Origin: Granulicella mallensis
GTDB lineage: Bacteria; Acidobacteriota; Terriglobia; Terriglobales; Acidobacteriaceae
Direction: 5' to 3'
Assembly (NCBI RefSeq): GCF_014203225.1
Contig: NZ_JACHIO010000009.1
Coordinates: 1 to 64,000, forward strand
DNA: 64,000 nucleotides
Shown here: positions 26,578-36,200 of the stretch, in pieces
Numbering within the stretch: the first letter of the stretch is position 1
Layout of the letters: each line of letters starts with the position of its first letter
Notes under the pieces: generated by a model
The model's input: only the letters and a program-made list of their open reading frames with translations
The model's database searches: none
What the model was told of the DNA's origin: nothing
Made by a program: the position numbers and the translations under genes

Positions 26578-28737
26578 TTACTTCCAACGCAGTTCAACCA
26601 GCGTCGAGGCCGAAGGCGATAACTTCACACTGAGATCCGCATGAGCGGAATCCCGTTTTGTTCCTGAAGCGACATCGATCACAGTAACAGTCGCTGTCGC
26701 AAGCGACTTATCGATGCGGTCCAAGGGGATCGTGATGGTCTGAGCATGCTTCTCGTCGTAGTTGAAGAACGCAACGTACACACCATGAGCAGAGGCGCGA
26801 ACGAAGGCATCCGTAGCTTTGTCGCCCGTATTGCCTTCAATGGGACGAAACGTCTTCTCCTCGGCACCAACGGCTAACCACGGGCGATTGTTATAGACAG
26901 CCTGCGCCAGTTCGCGCCCCTGAGGATCATCCGCCAGACGGCTGCTATCGAGCACCATGCCGCCGCTGATGATGGCCGAAAGCAGACGGCTCTTGCCTTC
27001 GTCCACATTGCGCGCACCCTGGTCAGCCTTCTCGCCGAGAACTACGTGATCAGGATCGGTAATGTAAAGATTCTTGCTCGTCCACCAGCCATAGGTAAGC
27101 GAGTTGAGCATGTACTCCGTCGATTGATCGCCGCCGCTGATATGCCCCTTGGTGTCACAGGAGAGCCGTCGGGCGTGTCCATAGCCCGAAGGAAAGAGCG
27201 GAGCAATGGAGAGGCTAAGGAACATGTGATTCCCTGTCACATCGACGATCTGCTTCATGCCGAGGTTATAAGCCTGAATGCCTGTCTGGATCGCAGGATC
27301 GAAGTGAACACCTTCGAGCGCACCGTGAGAGAGAAAATCGATCTTGAGATATTGAAAGCCGAGCTTCTGGAACTGTTGCAGATAGTAAGCTGCCCGAGCT
27401 TTCGAACCAGGATGCGATGGGTCGATCGCCAGGCCTCCATCTACCTTCGGAAGCAAAGAGCCATCGGGCGCCTTCAACAGAATGTCGCGGTAGCGATACT
27501 TCATGTTCGTGCCTTCGACATAGGCATCGAGATCGTCAGACCAATAAGCAAACGGAGTCCAGTAGATACCCGGTTCGAAGCGAGTGCCATCCGCGCCGTG
27601 CATCGCCTTGATCGTAGCGACGGCATCCGTCAGCTGTACTGCATCAAGCTTCGACCAGAAGGCATCGAAGTTGATGTAAACCACTTTGTGATTGCCGAAC
27701 CCCAGCGGCACCAGGGTGTCACGGACAAACGCAGCGGAACCAAGGTAACGGCGATCGTCGATCTTGTCGGCATACGAGGCCCAGCTATTCCATCCCATCG
27801 GGGCGCCCTCAGCCCACTTGAGAGGAGCATGGATAGCGGCATTAGCAGCACCGTAAGCTTCCAGCCCATCGCGCCAGTCGGAGAACGATCCGATAAAGAT
27901 GCGCGGTGAAACCACATGTGTGCCATGCACGATGCCATGCGGAACAGTGTCATGTGTATCTGTCCGGACGCCAGTAGGAGACGAGATACCACCATAGATA
28001 TCGAGGTCCGTCAGTTGGCCGTCCGCGGCGTGAGCTTCAATGGCTGTCTTCCAGGTGTCATGAGTAATCGACCCGAGGATCAAGGCCTGGCGGCTCGTAT
28101 TATCGTAGAGCGCTGTCACTTCGTCGCTGGTAACCAGTTGGCTGGGCTTCAGGTCTGCGGCAGAGACGCTGTCGTAACGGAACCACATGTCGTTATCGAA
28201 GGGAACGTGCAGCACACGCAGTGACTTGCTTTCGCCGATCTGCACCGTGTCCGATCCTTTGAGCATGACGGCATCGAAATGCCGTGTGCCGACAGCCCCA
28301 TCCTTCGGATCGAGTTCTGCCTCGATAGCAATCCAGGGCTTGCCGTCGTAGATCCAGATATGCTGCAGAAGCCCCGGCTGACCGGCAGCCGTACTGCGAA
28401 TGGTGTACTCATGCCCCGCTGTAGCGCTCGCAGCATGCGGAGTCCTGTCCAACTCATGTTCCGTATAGGTGGCAGTCGAAAGCTGACGGCCATCTTCGAG
28501 ACGCGCACCGCTCGTTATGCCAAGAAGCTTGTGCCCGTCACGCCACTCGATATCCATCGTGCCCGTCTGGCGGTGATAGTGGATGGTGAGTAACTGATTT
28601 TGGAGCTTTATCTCCTGCTGAGAGATAGCAGGGTTTGCTTGTGCAGCCGCCTGCGAGGTTGTGGAGCTTACAAGTACCGTAATGGCCGTCATTCCAGCTA
28701 CAGCCAACACTCGCCGCAAACTTGCATCGCGTTTCAT
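26578..28737 (-). CDS. Secreted clan GH-D glycoside hydrolase (alpha-galactosidase-like)
   Basis: The 719-residue protein has a signal peptide and an N-terminal beta-sandwich (about 35-290). A GH27/GH36-type barrel begins at APMGWNSWASYADKIDD (about 312), with the likely nucleophile aspartate in YLKIDFLSHG. A C-terminal beta-sandwich ends it. The GH-D placement rests on MGWNSW and KIDF; the exact family and substrate are uncertain. It is first in a GH-D, GH95, SGNH gene set read from the minus strand, 365 bases downstream of receptor 1. Confidence 0.8.
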   Translation of the reverse strand: MKRDASLRRVLAVAGMTAITVLVSSTTSQAAAQANPAISQQEIKLQNQLLTIHYHRQTGTMDIEWRDGHKLLGITSGARLEDGRQLSTATYTEHELDRTPHAASATAGHEYTIRSTAAGQPGLLQHIWIYDGKPWIAIEAELDPKDGAVGTRHFDAVMLKGSDTVQIGESKSLRVLHVPFDNDMWFRYDSVSAADLKPSQLVTSDEVTALYDNTSRQALILGSITHDTWKTAIEAHAADGQLTDLDIYGGISSPTGVRTDTHDTVPHGIVHGTHVVSPRIFIGSFSDWRDGLEAYGAANAAIHAPLKWAEGAPMGWNSWASYADKIDDRRYLGSAAFVRDTLVPLGFGNHKVVYINFDAFWSKLDAVQLTDAVATIKAMHGADGTRFEPGIYWTPFAYWSDDLDAYVEGTNMKYRYRDILLKAPDGSLLPKVDGGLAIDPSHPGSKARAAYYLQQFQKLGFQYLKIDFLSHGALEGVHFDPAIQTGIQAYNLGMKQIVDVTGNHMFLSLSIAPLFPSGYGHARRLSCDTKGHISGGDQSTEYMLNSLTYGWWTSKNLYITDPDHVVLGEKADQGARNVDEGKSRLLSAIISGGMVLDSSRLADDPQGRELAQAVYNNRPWLAVGAEEKTFRPIEGNTGDKATDAFVRASAHGVYVAFFNYDEKHAQTITIPLDRIDKSLATATVTVIDVASGTKRDSAHADLSVKLSPSASTLVELRWK

Positions 28738-28770
28738 GAGATCCCCAATAGTTTGTATAAGAAAAATTGA

Positions 28771-28801
28771 GGAGAGAACGGACTGGACGTCCGTTCTCTC
28801 C
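28771..28801 (-). terminator. Rho-independent terminator candidate, minus strand
   Basis: GGAGAGAACGGAC (28771-28783) pairs perfectly with GTCCGTTCTCTCC (28789-28801) around a 5-base loop. On the minus strand the stem is followed by TCAATTTTTCTT, a usable T-tract. It lies only 34 bases upstream of the GH-D start, so it would act as an attenuator-like stop before that gene. Confidence 0.65.
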
Positions 28802-29005
28802 CCTGGAGGCAGTGCTATTACTACCGCGACCGGATGGTAGAGATGTACACCTTTTACGTTGTAACTACCAGCGTTATAGCTTCCGGGGTTGAACTTAGAG
28901 AATCATCATAAGGGACATGGCTCACGGTATGCACGCTTATGGAATAAGTCCCGGCCACTGTCGGGACACAGGGAATAGAAAGCTCAGGCAGGGCTCTGAG
29001 TGCGA

Positions 29006-29038
29006 CAACCGCACCATCATAAAACGATGGTGCGGTTG
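29006..29038 (-). terminator. Perfect 13-bp hairpin downstream of receptor 1
   Basis: CAACCGCACCATC (29006-29018) pairs with GATGGTGCGGTTG (29026-29038). No T-tract follows on either strand, so it may stabilise the mRNA end or work with the hairpin at 29055-29099. Confidence 0.5.
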
Positions 29039-29054
29039 CCCAGCTTAGTGATCT

Positions 29055-29099
29055 CCATGACTTGCTGAGGTTGCTATGACCTTCCTCGTCAAGTCATGG
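29055..29099 (-). terminator. Hairpin at the receptor 1 stop codon
   Basis: CCATGACTTG (29055-29064) pairs with CAAGTCATGG (29090-29099), directly next to the receptor stop at 29102. The loop is 25 bases with a small inner GAGG/CCTC pairing. No strong T-tract was found. Confidence 0.45.
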
Positions 29100-29101
29100 G
29101 G

Positions 29102-32100
29102 TTAGAAGACATACTTCGCAGAAAGCTGCAGGAATCGAGCATCCGGCGTGTTGGCTTGGAATGACTTAGGCCCGGTGATCTGACCACCATTCGAACTGTT
29201 GTCCGAGGTAGAGGGATTTCCAAGCGTCGGATGATTCAAGAGATTGAAAGCATCCACACGGAACGAAAGGTATTGTTTTCGGAACGTGGCAAAGTCCTTG
29301 AAAAGTGACATATTGACACCATAGTAGCCGGGGCCGTAAACGGTGTTCGATCTGCCACCGAGGAACGACAGTGCTGCCCCTTCGCTCGTGACGGGTGAGG
29401 CAATCGTGCAGGGAACGCCGTTGACCACTGTGCCTGGCGCCGTGTTGAGCGGGCAGATCAAATTACCCGGTAGCGGGTTGGCAAATGCGCAAGGGTTATA
29501 CCAATTCGCTTTGTTCCTGGTCTGGGTGGGGCAAGTGATATTCGGATTGGAACTATTCGGAGATCCGCCAGGAGCAAATGGGTCACGAATCTCTATAGCT
29601 CTTGCGCTACCACCGTTCGCGGTACTGATGTTAGAAGTGCCTACCGTAAACGGCGTACCGGTCTGAGCCGCGAAAGTGAGGCTCGAGGACCATCCCCCAA
29701 CGATCTCATCTTCCCAGCGCGATTTATTCAGGAACGCTTTGCCTCTTCCAAAGGGCAGTTGATAGTTACCGTTCAATGTAAACCGGTGACGAACGTCATA
29801 GGGCGAGTTGGCATATTCCTCGGTGTAGGGGATGAGTGCCATATTGCGATCGCCGACAGCAGATTCAAGACCACCCGCGTCGCTGTCGTCAGTCAAGCTA
29901 TGCGACAAGGTATAGGTTGCCAGGAAGCTGAGCCCATGAGACGCACGCTTTTCCAGTTTGGCCTGCATTGAGTTGTAGTTGCTGATACCGCCATAGTGAA
30001 TGGTACCTGCACCTCCGAAATCGGGAAACGGCTGATACTGTTGCGTGCTGACGCCCGAGGCAAAGAGGCCTCGTATCGTATTGGGGTCGAAATAGAGCGG
30101 AAGATGACGCGAAACATTGCCGACGTAACTCACCGTCGCAACCATATTGGTGGTGATCGACCGCTCGACCGACAGGTTGTAATTCATGGTGTAAGGCGTT
30201 TTGATGAAGGGATCGATGGCATGAAAGCCTGGGGTCGACACGAAGTTCTGCAGCCCATTACCTGTCTTGGCAACCAGTCCCGTCTCCAGGGTGACGCCTT
30301 GGGCGCTAAGGGATGGGCAGTTACCAACAGAGCAAGTAGGGGTAAAGAGATTCGCTGAATTCGACCAGGGGAAATTGGTCCCCAGGTTTGTATTTCCCTC
30401 GCTCTGCAGGCCTCCGTAGAAAATACCGAAGCCGCTGCGAACTACCGTCTTTGCCGTCGGTTGATACGCAAAGCCGATACGAGGCGCAAAGTTGAGTTCT
30501 TGTCCTTTCGCCAAACGCTCATTGTCGTTGTACTGGAGTGCGATATTATCCTGGGCTAACAAGGCCAGGAACGGTGCACCGAGATCTACACCCCGTGACC
30601 GGCTGGGAAGTTCATAAACAGCAGATCCTGTGCCGATGCCGAGGTTGGTGGCATTGATGAAGTTTGCCTGGCTTCCGCTATTTTCTTTGTAAGGCTGATA
30701 GTGGTCATACCTGAGACCAAGATTGAGGGTAAAGTTATGAGCGACCTTCCAGTCATCCTGGAAATAGGCGGAGTCATACCACTGCACATCGTTGATCGCC
30801 GGGGACGTAGAGATATCGGCAGTATTCATCTGGTCGACAAGGAAGTCAGCTGACGAAGCGCCTGTATTTCCTACTCCCACGGCTGCCGTGTAGGTACCGG
30901 TATAGAAGTATTGCCCGGTTGGAGCTGCCGCATAACGGTCGAAGACGCGTATGGACTGGAACGATACGCCAACCTTCAGAGAATGGTTGCCGATAGTTTT
31001 GTTGACGTTGTCCAGAATCTGATAGACGTTCTGGGCTTCATCCTGTGTACCTACGGAGCCCCACTGCTGGATATCTCCATAGGTTCCATTGCTGAAATAA
31101 CCCAGCGGCAGTCCACCTAGACCAGGTCCCGGAAAAGGAACATTCCCCAAGCCCAGCGATGCGGCGAGCGTGCTGCTGTTCGAGTTCGGTTGGTGGTACT
31201 GAGAGTGGATCCAGTTATAACCGAAGCGGAACTCGTTGGTGAGCGTCGGCGCAAAGGCATGGGTCTCGCTCAGGATGAAGTTCTCAGCCAGATTCGTATC
31301 GTTTTCGCCGCCGAAACCGCTACCGTCAAGGATTGGCCCGAGCGGAAGCCCGTTTGTCTTGATTTCGTGCGCATAGCTATAGCGCGCGTAGGCCTGGTCT
31401 CTCTGGCTGATGTTCCAATCGAGTCTCTGGTCCCACTGAATTGTATTGTCCGTCTGGCCCAAATTTACGTTGTAATTGTTGTAGGTCTGTCCCGTAACAC
31501 CAGCATTCGGATTGGGGTACATGTTGAGGATGTTCTGTGCAACCGAGTTGATTTGGGTAGGACAGAAAACATTGTTCAAACCATTGCAGGATAGCGTCTG
31601 CGCACCGCCGGAGTTGGGCTGGTAGAGCTGAACCGCTACGCCCTGCTTTACGAGAGCAGGATTTAGAAACTCACTGAAGTTTCCCTGACGCATCAGGGCT
31701 GTCGGCACGGTGAGAATATTCGGATTGGCGATCGAAATACGATTTGCCTCGATGTCGCCGAAGTAGAAGAAGTGGTTCTTCCAGATTGGGAGACCGAGAG
31801 TCGCTCCAAATTGGTTCTCGTGGTAAGGCGCAACGGACTGGGCATTCCAGGGCTGCGCGTCGAGACTGGTATTGCGAACATACTCCCACACATCGCCGTG
31901 AATCTGGTTCGTACCGGACTTGATGCTGGCACTCAGCACCGCACCAGCCGAGTGACCGAACTCTGCGCTGAAGTTACTCGTCTGCAGACTGAACTCAGCC
32001 AGTGCATCAGGCGGCGGTCGCACCACGTAGCTCGAGCCATTGAGGAAGTCGATCAGATTCGTGTTGTTGTCGACACCATCCAACAGAAAATCGTTCTGCT

Positions 32101-32686
32101 CGGCACTCTGGCCATTGGCCACAAAGTCGCCCGTGCCACTGCCGCGCGTGTTGCCGAAGGGAGGAGCAACGCCTGCAGTCAATTGGGCAATGTAAACCCA
32201 GTTACGGCCGTTCAACGGAGTGTTGTTAATGGTCTCTGAGCTGATGACCTGTCCAACGGCGCTGGTCTGCGTTTCGAGCAACGGAGACTCGGTCGTGACC
32301 GTCACCTGCTGCGTCACCTCACCCGGCTTCAAGGCGAGCGTAACGTTCAGGCGCTGCTGGATGTCCAGGTGCAGGTTCTCACGCACAGTGGTCTGGAAGC
32401 TTGGGGCAGTCGCTGACAGCTTGTAGTTGCCGATCTTCACAGGCGCAAACACGAAGACGCCATCGTTATTGGCCGTGCGCTCAAGAGAAAAGGCGGTATC
32501 CGTGGCGGTGAGAGTGACCTTTGCCCCCGGAATAATTGCACCCTGATCGTCTTGAACGACTCCTGTAATCGCGCCCTGATCCGTCTGAGCCCATGCCGAG
32601 GGCACGACGAACGCGAGCAGGCAAACAGCGAACAATGTGCTGTAGTAGAAGAGCTTATTGCTTCTATCAACTAAATTTCTAAACAT
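29102..32686 (-). CDS. TonB-dependent receptor with carboxypeptidase-regulatory-like domain (receptor 1)
   Basis: This 1194-residue outer-membrane protein has a signal peptide (LFAVCLLAFVVPSAWAQ). A regulatory-like beta-sandwich (about 20-110) contains GAITGVVQDDQGAIIPGAKV, followed by a plug (about 120-230, NDFLLDGVDNNTN) and a beta-barrel ending in LSAKYVF. This is the Oar-like family that acidobacteria use without SusD, probably for oligosaccharide uptake. ATG at 32686 has AAGGAAGG six bases upstream and is preferred over the frame start at 32719. Receptor 2 is a clear relative with the same order of parts. Confidence 0.9.
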   Translation of the reverse strand: MFRNLVDRSNKLFYYSTLFAVCLLAFVVPSAWAQTDQGAITGVVQDDQGAIIPGAKVTLTATDTAFSLERTANNDGVFVFAPVKIGNYKLSATAPSFQTTVRENLHLDIQQRLNVTLALKPGEVTQQVTVTTESPLLETQTSAVGQVISSETINNTPLNGRNWVYIAQLTAGVAPPFGNTRGSGTGDFVANGQSAEQNDFLLDGVDNNTNLIDFLNGSSYVVRPPPDALAEFSLQTSNFSAEFGHSAGAVLSASIKSGTNQIHGDVWEYVRNTSLDAQPWNAQSVAPYHENQFGATLGLPIWKNHFFYFGDIEANRISIANPNILTVPTALMRQGNFSEFLNPALVKQGVAVQLYQPNSGGAQTLSCNGLNNVFCPTQINSVAQNILNMYPNPNAGVTGQTYNNYNVNLGQTDNTIQWDQRLDWNISQRDQAYARYSYAHEIKTNGLPLGPILDGSGFGGENDTNLAENFILSETHAFAPTLTNEFRFGYNWIHSQYHQPNSNSSTLAASLGLGNVPFPGPGLGGLPLGYFSNGTYGDIQQWGSVGTQDEAQNVYQILDNVNKTIGNHSLKVGVSFQSIRVFDRYAAAPTGQYFYTGTYTAAVGVGNTGASSADFLVDQMNTADISTSPAINDVQWYDSAYFQDDWKVAHNFTLNLGLRYDHYQPYKENSGSQANFINATNLGIGTGSAVYELPSRSRGVDLGAPFLALLAQDNIALQYNDNERLAKGQELNFAPRIGFAYQPTAKTVVRSGFGIFYGGLQSEGNTNLGTNFPWSNSANLFTPTCSVGNCPSLSAQGVTLETGLVAKTGNGLQNFVSTPGFHAIDPFIKTPYTMNYNLSVERSITTNMVATVSYVGNVSRHLPLYFDPNTIRGLFASGVSTQQYQPFPDFGGAGTIHYGGISNYNSMQAKLEKRASHGLSFLATYTLSHSLTDDSDAGGLESAVGDRNMALIPYTEEYANSPYDVRHRFTLNGNYQLPFGRGKAFLNKSRWEDEIVGGWSSSLTFAAQTGTPFTVGTSNISTANGGSARAIEIRDPFAPGGSPNSSNPNITCPTQTRNKANWYNPCAFANPLPGNLICPLNTAPGTVVNGVPCTIASPVTSEGAALSFLGGRSNTVYGPGYYGVNMSLFKDFATFRKQYLSFRVDAFNLLNHPTLGNPSTSDNSSNGGQITGPKSFQANTPDARFLQLSAKYVF

Positions 32687-32783
32687 ATTAGGCCTTCCTT
32701 TTGATTCAACACCCCGCAATGGGGATCTTCGCTACCGTTCCGATGCGATGTGCATTTCCGCTTTGATCATTCCCTTGCCACGA

Positions 32784-32797
32784 TGTATACGTATACA
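32784..32797. promoter_or_regulatory. LacI-type operator, site O1a
   Basis: TGTATACGTATACA is a perfect 14-base palindrome, and one more pair (A/T) extends it on each side. It lies 98 bases before the receptor 1 start, and its centre is 22 bases (two helical turns) from site O1b. The same palindrome recurs at 32806, 36907 and, with one mismatch, 43894. Confidence 0.85.
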
Positions 32798-32805
32798 TGA
32801 AATCC

Positions 32806-32819
32806 TGTATACGTATACA
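32806..32819. promoter_or_regulatory. LacI-type operator, site O1b
   Basis: This is a second perfect TGTATACGTATACA. Relative to the predicted receptor 1 start of transcription (about 32827 on the minus strand) it covers roughly +8 to +21. A bound repressor there would block initiation or early elongation. Confidence 0.85.
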
Positions 32820-32833
32820 TGTGCCGCTCAAAA

Positions 32834-32863
32834 CCTATAGTGGAACGAATAGAGCGTTGTCAA
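32834..32863 (-). promoter_or_regulatory. Predicted sigma-70 promoter of receptor 1
   Basis: On the minus strand TTGACA (32858-32863) is followed by an 18-base spacer and TATAGG (32834-32839). The receptor 2 promoter has the same -35, the same spacer length and a near-identical -10. GATAATCGTT at 32882-32891, just upstream, matches in reverse a sequence found before the ROK kinase gene. Confidence 0.7.
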
Positions 32864-32910
32864 CTTATTTTTTACAGATGCGATAATCGTTTCACGGGCG
32901 GCATTTTTAC

Positions 32911-33159
32911 ATGAAGAAGCTCGCAACTGCACTTGGGCTCAAGTTCATATTTCAGCCAGCAATTCAGTCCAGCAAGCAGCAGGCACAGCCTTGTCTTTTT
33001 TGCGATCTTTCACACCGACATGCCAGCCCGCACCTTCCCACCGCAGTCACGACAATTGCCTTCGTCACCGCCAGGGGTCGAGCGCTTGAGATTGCCGAAC
33101 TCGTTTCAGTAGGCACCAATCAAATGCCCAGCAAACAGAACGCGCAGCATGTCCCTTGA
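32911..33159 (+). pseudogene. Decayed fragment of an SSS symporter gene
   Basis: The stretch around 33020-33115 is clearly related to the start of the intact symporter at 37091. HLPTAVTTIAFV and RALEIAELVS correspond to TLPTAVTAIAFV and GALEIVGIVS. A one-base deletion near 33036 shifts the upstream part out of frame, and nothing of the symporter remains after about 33120. An 82-codon open frame spans it, but I see no reason to think it is a functional gene. Its position relative to receptor 1 repeats that of the intact symporter relative to receptor 2. Confidence 0.75.
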
Positions 33160-33190
33160 CGTTGAAGCGTCGGGGAACATGCTGCGCGTT
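33139..33190 (-). terminator. Long hairpin downstream of receptor 2
   Basis: AACGCGCAGCATGT (33139-33152) pairs perfectly with ACATGCTGCGCGTT (33177-33190), with an inner GACG/CGTC pairing in the loop. It lies about 50 bases after the receptor 2 stop. On the minus strand it is followed by a modest T-rich run (CTGTTTGCTG). Confidence 0.6.
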
Positions 33191-33238
33191 GTCAGCAATA
33201 GAGGCCATCAGGATTCAACAGCCTTAGAGCTGATGAAT

Positions 33239-36200
33239 CTAGAAGTAGAAATTTCCCGAGAGTTGTACCGTTCTGCCGCCAAAGTTGAGACCAGTAATTT
33301 GGCCAAAGGTGCTGCTGCCCGGATAATTATTGGGCTCCCCATAGCCCGGAACGTTGAATACGTTGAAGATATCTCCGCGGATCTTGAAGCCCATCCCACG
33401 ATAAAGATTGAATGCCTTGAACAGGGAGAGGTCGGTTTTGTTGAAGCCCGGGCTATAAACCAGCGTTCGTCCTGCCGGCCCATAAGCCGCTTTTCCGCCA
33501 TTGTTCGAGACACTTACCTGCCCGGCTGATACAGGCTGGCCTGGATCGATTGCGACAGGAGGATTGATAAAGGCGCAAGGATTAAACCAGCTCTGCAATG
33601 TTTTTGTCTTCGTTGCGCAGGGCAGCCCAAACCCAAGCACCGGATCAGAAACACCACCGGGCTTGAAGGGATCAGCGATCCTGACGGCGTTTGCTCGCCC
33701 TACCCCGCCTGTTGAGTTGTTGCTGGACTGAATGCTGAGTGGGTTACCAGATTGAACGGAGAATGCGATGTTTGCAGACCATCCGCCGACAAGCGTGTTG
33801 GCAATCCCTTTATGATTCATCCACTGCTTACCGGCGCCAAACGGGAGTTCATACCCGCCTGTCAGGGTAGCCCGATGGCGTACATCCTGATAAGAACTGC
33901 CATAATCGTAGCTAAGTCCAAGCTGGCGCGCATTGCGATAATCAATGCCATTGGAGGCATCGCTCAGCGGCTGGCGAGAATCATCGAGGGAATGAGAGAG
34001 CGTATACGATGCGGCAAACTGGAGCCCCTTCGAGAATCTACGCTCCAGCTTTGTCTGCAGCGAGTTATAGTTCGCATCAGAACCATAGACGATATAACTT
34101 CCATAGTTGAGATCAGGGTAAGGACGGGCTGCCTGCGAATTATCCCCTGGTCCGACTGGCAGCGGCTGATTATTGGGGTCGACCGGTGTCTGCAGATGAT
34201 GCGTTGTCGAACCGACATAACCAACGGTAGCCGTCAGATTAGAACTGAAGGAACGTTGTACGGTTAGATTGTATTGCTGAGAATAAGGTGTCTTTACATC
34301 GTCTGAGCCGTTCAGGTTCGGCGAGGCCGCATCCTGAATGATGCCGGTAGCCAGAACCTTGGACCATCCCGTTTCAAGCGTCTGACCGTTTGTAGGGCAG
34401 TTTCCATAAACGCAGCCCGCGCTATTGAAGTTGCTATTGAACGCAAACGGCGGGTTGACACCAAGATTTAGAGAATAACCGATGCCCTCGAGAGCCCCAT
34501 AGAAGATGCCGTACGCTCCACGAACGACAGTCTTGTCGTTGATGGAATATGCAAATCCAATGCGAGGAGCAAAGTTTTTGTAGTCGGGTTTGACCAGATA
34601 ATGGTTGTCCGTGTACTGCACAACGACGCCATCCTTAGCAAAATTTGCCAACAGGTTGGGCGGCAGCGGATTACTGCGGGTGCTGGTTGGCAGCAAATAG
34701 ACGCCACCGGTGATATTTTCTGCGGGGTTGTAGTTCAGCACAGGAACGTTCGGACGGAAATTACCCATCTGATCGTTCCGCTCTCGCGCCGGCGTCGTGT
34801 ATTCGTAGCGCAGTCCGGCATTGATGGTGAGTTGCGAGGTGGCCTTCCAATCGTCCTGGAAGTAGCCTGCACGCACCCAATAGATATTGTTGGTCGTGGT
34901 GATGTTTGAAAGAGCTGAACTGCTCATCTCGTTCAGCAGCATGTCCGCTGCGCCGTAGCCGGTTGTTCCCTGGTTATTGGGGTCCTGGGTGAACTTTCCA
35001 CTAAAGCTTATTTGGCCAATGCCATTGTTCGGCTGAAGAGTGGCGACGCGGAGACTTTGGATGTTTACACCAAAGTGCAGCGAATGATTGCCAACGATGC
35101 GAGTGACGTTGTCGTTGATCTGCCAAACGTTCTGGTGCTCATTGGAAGGCTCATACCCGGAGGCTCCAAAATTGCTGATGCCATTGTTATTGTTCACATT
35201 GAAGGCAGGTATACCGCCGAGATTAGGTCCTGAAAGCAGTCCGCCAAGCCCAAAGGATTCCGCAAGCCCTGTCTGGTTGTAACCAGCCTGGTAAAAGGCC
35301 GAGTGATTCCAGTTGTAGCCATACCGCAGCTCATTGATAAACTTCTCGCTAAACTCATGGGTTTCGCTGAAAGCGAAGCTGCGGCTTTGGTTGATGACGG
35401 TCGAACCGCCAAAACCGGCCCCATCCAAAACACCAAAGGGCGAAGGCGAGAATTTAGGCTGATTCTCAAAGCTGTATCGAGCGAATGCCTGGTCGTGGCT
35501 GGAGATATTCCAGTCTGTTCTTACATCGAACTGGTTGGTATTGATCGCCTGGTGCCCATTGAAGATGTAATTGTTATACGTTTGCCCCTGAATGCCAAAG
35601 TTCGGTTCAGGAAAGGCTGCAAGCAGTTTTTGGGCAACGGCATCGACTTGTGACGGGCAGATAACATTGACCTGCCCATTGCACGAAAGATAGTTGGTGG
35701 TCCCATTCGTTCCTGGCGCCGGGCCGCCCGCGTTATACAACTGCCGATTGTTATGATTTGTGAGCGAGGCCTGCAGTAGCTCGCTAAAGTTTCCCTGACG
35801 CATCAGGTCGGTAGGCACGGTGTATTGGCCAGAGGAGCTCGTGGTGATTTCGCGCAGGCCCTGATAATCACCGAAGAAGAAGAGCTTGTTCTTCCAGATG
35901 GGCCCGCCGAACGTAGCTCCAAACTGGTTATAGCGCAACTCCGGAGAGACACGGCTGAAGTAGTTATTTCCGGTAATGGTGTTTAGCGCATCGTTCTGGA
36001 AATACTCCCATGCACTGCCATGAAACGAGTTTGTTCCTGATTTGATGCTGGCATTGATCACGGCTCCAGCGGAGTGCCCTAATTCAGCGCTATAGTCGCT
36101 CGTCTGGATCTTGAACTCCTGAAGAGCATCGGGAGGAGGGTTAACGATAAAGCTTGCTCCATTGAGGAAGTCCGTCAGATTCGAGTTGTTGTCCACACCG

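Larger units (their letters stand above)
28738..29101. other. Intergenic stretch between receptor 1 and the GH-D gene
   Basis: No gene is seen in these 364 bases. The stretch contains three hairpins, listed separately. None of the local operator palindromes is present, so the GH-D, GH95 and SGNH genes either depend on read-through from receptor 1 or have a promoter I cannot identify. Confidence 0.6.

Noticed and set aside
32911-33159. A small functional gene of 82 codons
   Set aside because: The useful similarity is to an internal early part of the symporter, with a one-base deletion and no membrane protein left downstream.
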